A DNA stretch of 14,190 nt from JANLSE01 sp038214135. GTDB taxonomy: Bacteria > Chloroflexota > Chloroflexia > Chloroflexales > Roseiflexaceae. Below are positions 13,232-14,190 of this stretch, piece by piece. Position 1 is the first letter of the stretch; each line of letters opens with the position of its first letter. The stretch spans positions 1 through 14,190 of the forward strand of contig JBBQSD010000149.1 in the NCBI GenBank assembly GCA_038214135.1, read 5' to 3'. The notes under the pieces were generated by a model, which was not told the DNA's origin, made no database searches, and saw nothing but the letters and a program-made list of their open reading frames with translations. The position numbers and the translations under genes are program-made.

Positions 13232-13621
13232 ATGAAAGACAAAATGCGCATCGGTGAGTTCGCCGAACTTGCCGGTGTTACCCCGCGAACCATCCGTTAC
13301 TATGAGGATCTTGGTTTGCTGGGGCCGAACGAGCGTGAGGGCCAAGGGTTTCGCTACTATACCAGCGCTGAGCTTGCTACGCTGAAAAAGATCGATTGGC
13401 TCAAACAGCTTGGCATGCGCTTAGAAGAGATCGGCGAAGTACTCCCCTTGTTCTACGATGACCCGACCGGATTGCGCGGCAAACAGCGTACGCTTGAGAT
13501 TCTTCAGGCGCATCTCGATGATGTAGATGGGAAAATCGTAAGCCTTCAGAGCTTTCGATCAGAACTTCAACAGAATATTGATCGCATCCAACAGCACATT
13601 GACACGAAGCGCGCCGAATAG
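13232..13621 (+). CDS. MerR family transcriptional regulator
   Basis: 129 residues. ATG 13232 is used, with only a weak AGG 4 bases upstream; Met5 (13244) is possible but has no Shine-Dalgarno. The N-terminal winged HTH is textbook MerR: MRIGEFAELAGVTPRTIRYYEDLGLL (residues 5-30, split here by function: helix-turn-helix IGEFAELAGVTPRT, wing YYEDLGLL), then GFRYYTSAEL (39-48) and LKQLGMRLEEIGEVL (57-71). A long coiled-coil dimerisation helix follows (about 85-125). The effector region is short, with no Cys in it, so metal sensing through the usual MerR Cys residues is unlikely. It is expected to bind GTTAAC-centred sites at 13201-13216 (its own promoter) and 13640-13660 (upstream of the small membrane gene), and so to repress itself and control the neighbour. 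The effector is unknown. Confidence 0.93.
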   Translation: MKDKMRIGEFAELAGVTPRTIRYYEDLGLLGPNEREGQGFRYYTSAELATLKKIDWLKQLGMRLEEIGEVLPLFYDDPTGLRGKQRTLEILQAHLDDVDGKIVSLQSFRSELQQNIDRIQQHIDTKRAE

Positions 13622-13639
13622 GTTTTTTTGCCCTAACTA

Positions 13640-13660
13640 TAACGTTAACGTTAGCGTTAA
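13640..13660. promoter_or_regulatory. Two overlapping GTTAAC/CGTTAA palindromes before the small membrane gene
   Basis: TAACGTTAACGTTA (13640-13653) is a perfect 14-bp palindrome. TTAACGTTAGCGTTAA (13645-13660) overlaps it and is palindromic in 7 of 8 half-site positions. The core AACGTTAACGTT resembles the MerR operator at 13201. TTAACG (13645-13650) and TATACC (13671-13676) lie 20 bases apart, close to the long-spacer promoters that MerR proteins activate by DNA twisting. Confidence 0.6.
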
Positions 13661-13705
13661 TGTACTAGTGTATACCAGGGTGTTAATGAGTCGAGGAGCC
13701 CTACG

Positions 13706-13978
13706 ATGTTGAGAAACACTACCGAAACGTATGTGTCGGAATCGGTCGGACAGGCGCAGAAGGCACGTCGTGATCCAAGTTTAGCGATCGTTCTCTGGTC
13801 ATTATGGACGCTCGCAGTTGTGGGGACTGCGTTTTGGCATTGGTATAGCGATATTGTGGCGCAGCAGCCGGTGAATATGCTTGGCCTGGTGATCTACAGT
13901 ATATTGACCGGAATGATCGGCATGGTTGTGCTCACAATGGTCGAATTTCGGCTCGATCCGCTGCGGTTTCTCGATTAA
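13706..13978 (+). CDS. Small two-helix membrane protein, unknown function
   Basis: 90 residues. ATG 13706 has GAGGAG (13693-13698) 7 bases upstream. The N-terminal 24 residues are hydrophilic (SVGQAQKARRD). Two hydrophobic segments follow: LAIVLWSLWTLAVVGTAF (about 26-43) and LGLVIYSILTGMIGMVVLTM (about 59-78). A short loop rich in aromatic and polar residues (WHWYSDIVAQQPVN) joins them, and the tail is EFRLDPLRFLD. No family is recognised. It directly follows the MerR gene on the same strand with a palindromic operator between them, so it is the likely target of that regulator. It may be a membrane stress or efflux accessory protein, but this is inference only. Confidence 0.8.
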   Translation: MLRNTTETYVSESVGQAQKARRDPSLAIVLWSLWTLAVVGTAFWHWYSDIVAQQPVNMLGLVIYSILTGMIGMVVLTMVEFRLDPLRFLD

Positions 13979-13994
13979 GTTGCTGCGCTTGTTC

Positions 13995-14048
13995 CCCTCA
14001 CCCCCTGCCCCCTCTCCCCGGCGTGGGAGAGGGGGCAGGGGGTGAGGG
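13995..14048. terminator. Perfect 24-bp GC-rich hairpin between convergent genes
   Basis: CCCTCACCCCCTGCCC... (13995-14018) is exactly complementary to 14025-14048, with a 6-base loop CGGCGT. It begins 17 bases after the stop of the small membrane gene and ends 3 bases before the stop codon of the minus-strand gene, so it could end transcription from both sides. It has no T tract and its relative at 13058 suggests a dispersed repeat family rather than a purpose-built terminator. Confidence 0.7.
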
Positions 14049-14051
14049 CAA

Positions 14052-14190
14052 TTACGCCCGTGCGCGTACCAATGCATCGCTGATCGCCCGCTTGGCATAT
14101 ACCTTGACCATGGCCTGGCGGTATTCGGCGGAGGCATGAATATCGCCAAGATACTCATTGCCCTCACCGGCTGCCTCGGCTGCCGCTGCA
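14052..14190 (-). CDS. C-terminal end of a CO/xanthine dehydrogenase FAD-binding (medium, CoxM-like) subunit, partial
   Basis: The minus-strand frame enters at the right edge and stops at TAA (14054-14052); about 45 residues are visible. The sequence AAEAAGEGNEYLGDIHASAEYR, then QAMVKVYAKRAISDAL, fits the C-terminal domain of molybdenum hydroxylase FAD subunits, which usually end in a pattern like D-x-x-ASAEYR-x-x-L-x-x-V-x-x-RAL-x-x-A. That subunit passes electrons from the Mo/Fe-S subunits to FAD. The large and small subunits should lie beyond the window. With only the tail visible, the exact substrate cannot be told. Confidence 0.75.
   Translation of the reverse strand, partial: AAAAEAAGEGNEYLGDIHASAEYRQAMVKVYAKRAISDALVRARA

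Overview
The window looks like chromosomal DNA from a filamentous or free-living member of the Chloroflexota (class Chloroflexia). This is an inference from gene style: an XRE/NB-ARC regulator, an S8 protease ending in Trp-containing short repeats, Pro/Thr-rich lipoproteins with a DUF6174 domain, a winged-helix methyltransferase of the Rv2258c-like type, and dispersed hairpin repeats of the GGCTGAAGCC and CCCTCTCCCC kinds. No tRNA, rRNA, CRISPR array, integrase or transposase gene was found.

Layout from left to right. (1) 1-1520, minus: most of an HTH + NB-ARC ATPase regulator, cut by the left edge. (2) 1521-1918: a repeat-rich divergent intergenic region with a 17-bp tandem repeat, a dispersed hairpin repeat and a 28-bp inverted repeat. 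(3) 1919-2974, plus: SAM-dependent methyltransferase with a terminator-like hairpin. (4) 3213-4075, plus: a near-consensus promoter overlapped by two matching palindromic operators, driving an SDR-fold protein that lacks the catalytic Tyr and Lys. (5) 4181-4340: a 125-bp MITE-like element abutting a perfect 13-bp hairpin, between convergent genes. (6) 4373-5947, minus: secreted subtilisin-like protease with an STAKW repeat tail and an operator-like palindrome next to an extended -10 promoter. (7) 6233-7183, plus: DUF6174 lipoprotein. (8) 7277-8484: repeats, then a decayed beta-propeller lipoprotein gene with an in-frame stop and a later frame change. (9) 8487-8629: dense short repeats. (10) 8634-11488, minus: a compact three-gene block made of a 718-residue protein of unknown function, a DUF1360-like membrane protein and a 97-residue MSCCG protein. 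This is the least explained coding unit in the window. (11) 11489-12191: an AT-rich stretch of about 700 bp with no gene and several palindromes. (12) 12192-13018, plus: an alpha/beta hydrolase gene broken by one missing C. (13) 13168-13978, plus: an autoregulated-looking MerR regulator and a small two-helix membrane protein, each preceded by a GTTAAC-centred operator. (14) 13995-14048: a perfect 24-bp hairpin between convergent genes, then the C-terminal end of a CoxM-like FAD subunit (minus), cut by the right edge.

The genes do not form one pathway. The region reads as an accessory patchwork of small, individually regulated units separated by repeats, with two damaged genes. The strongest results are the operator/promoter arrangements at 3213-3267 and 13168-13660, the catalytically atypical SDR, the MITE, the two broken genes, and the uncharacterised 718-aa/DUF1360/MSCCG block.
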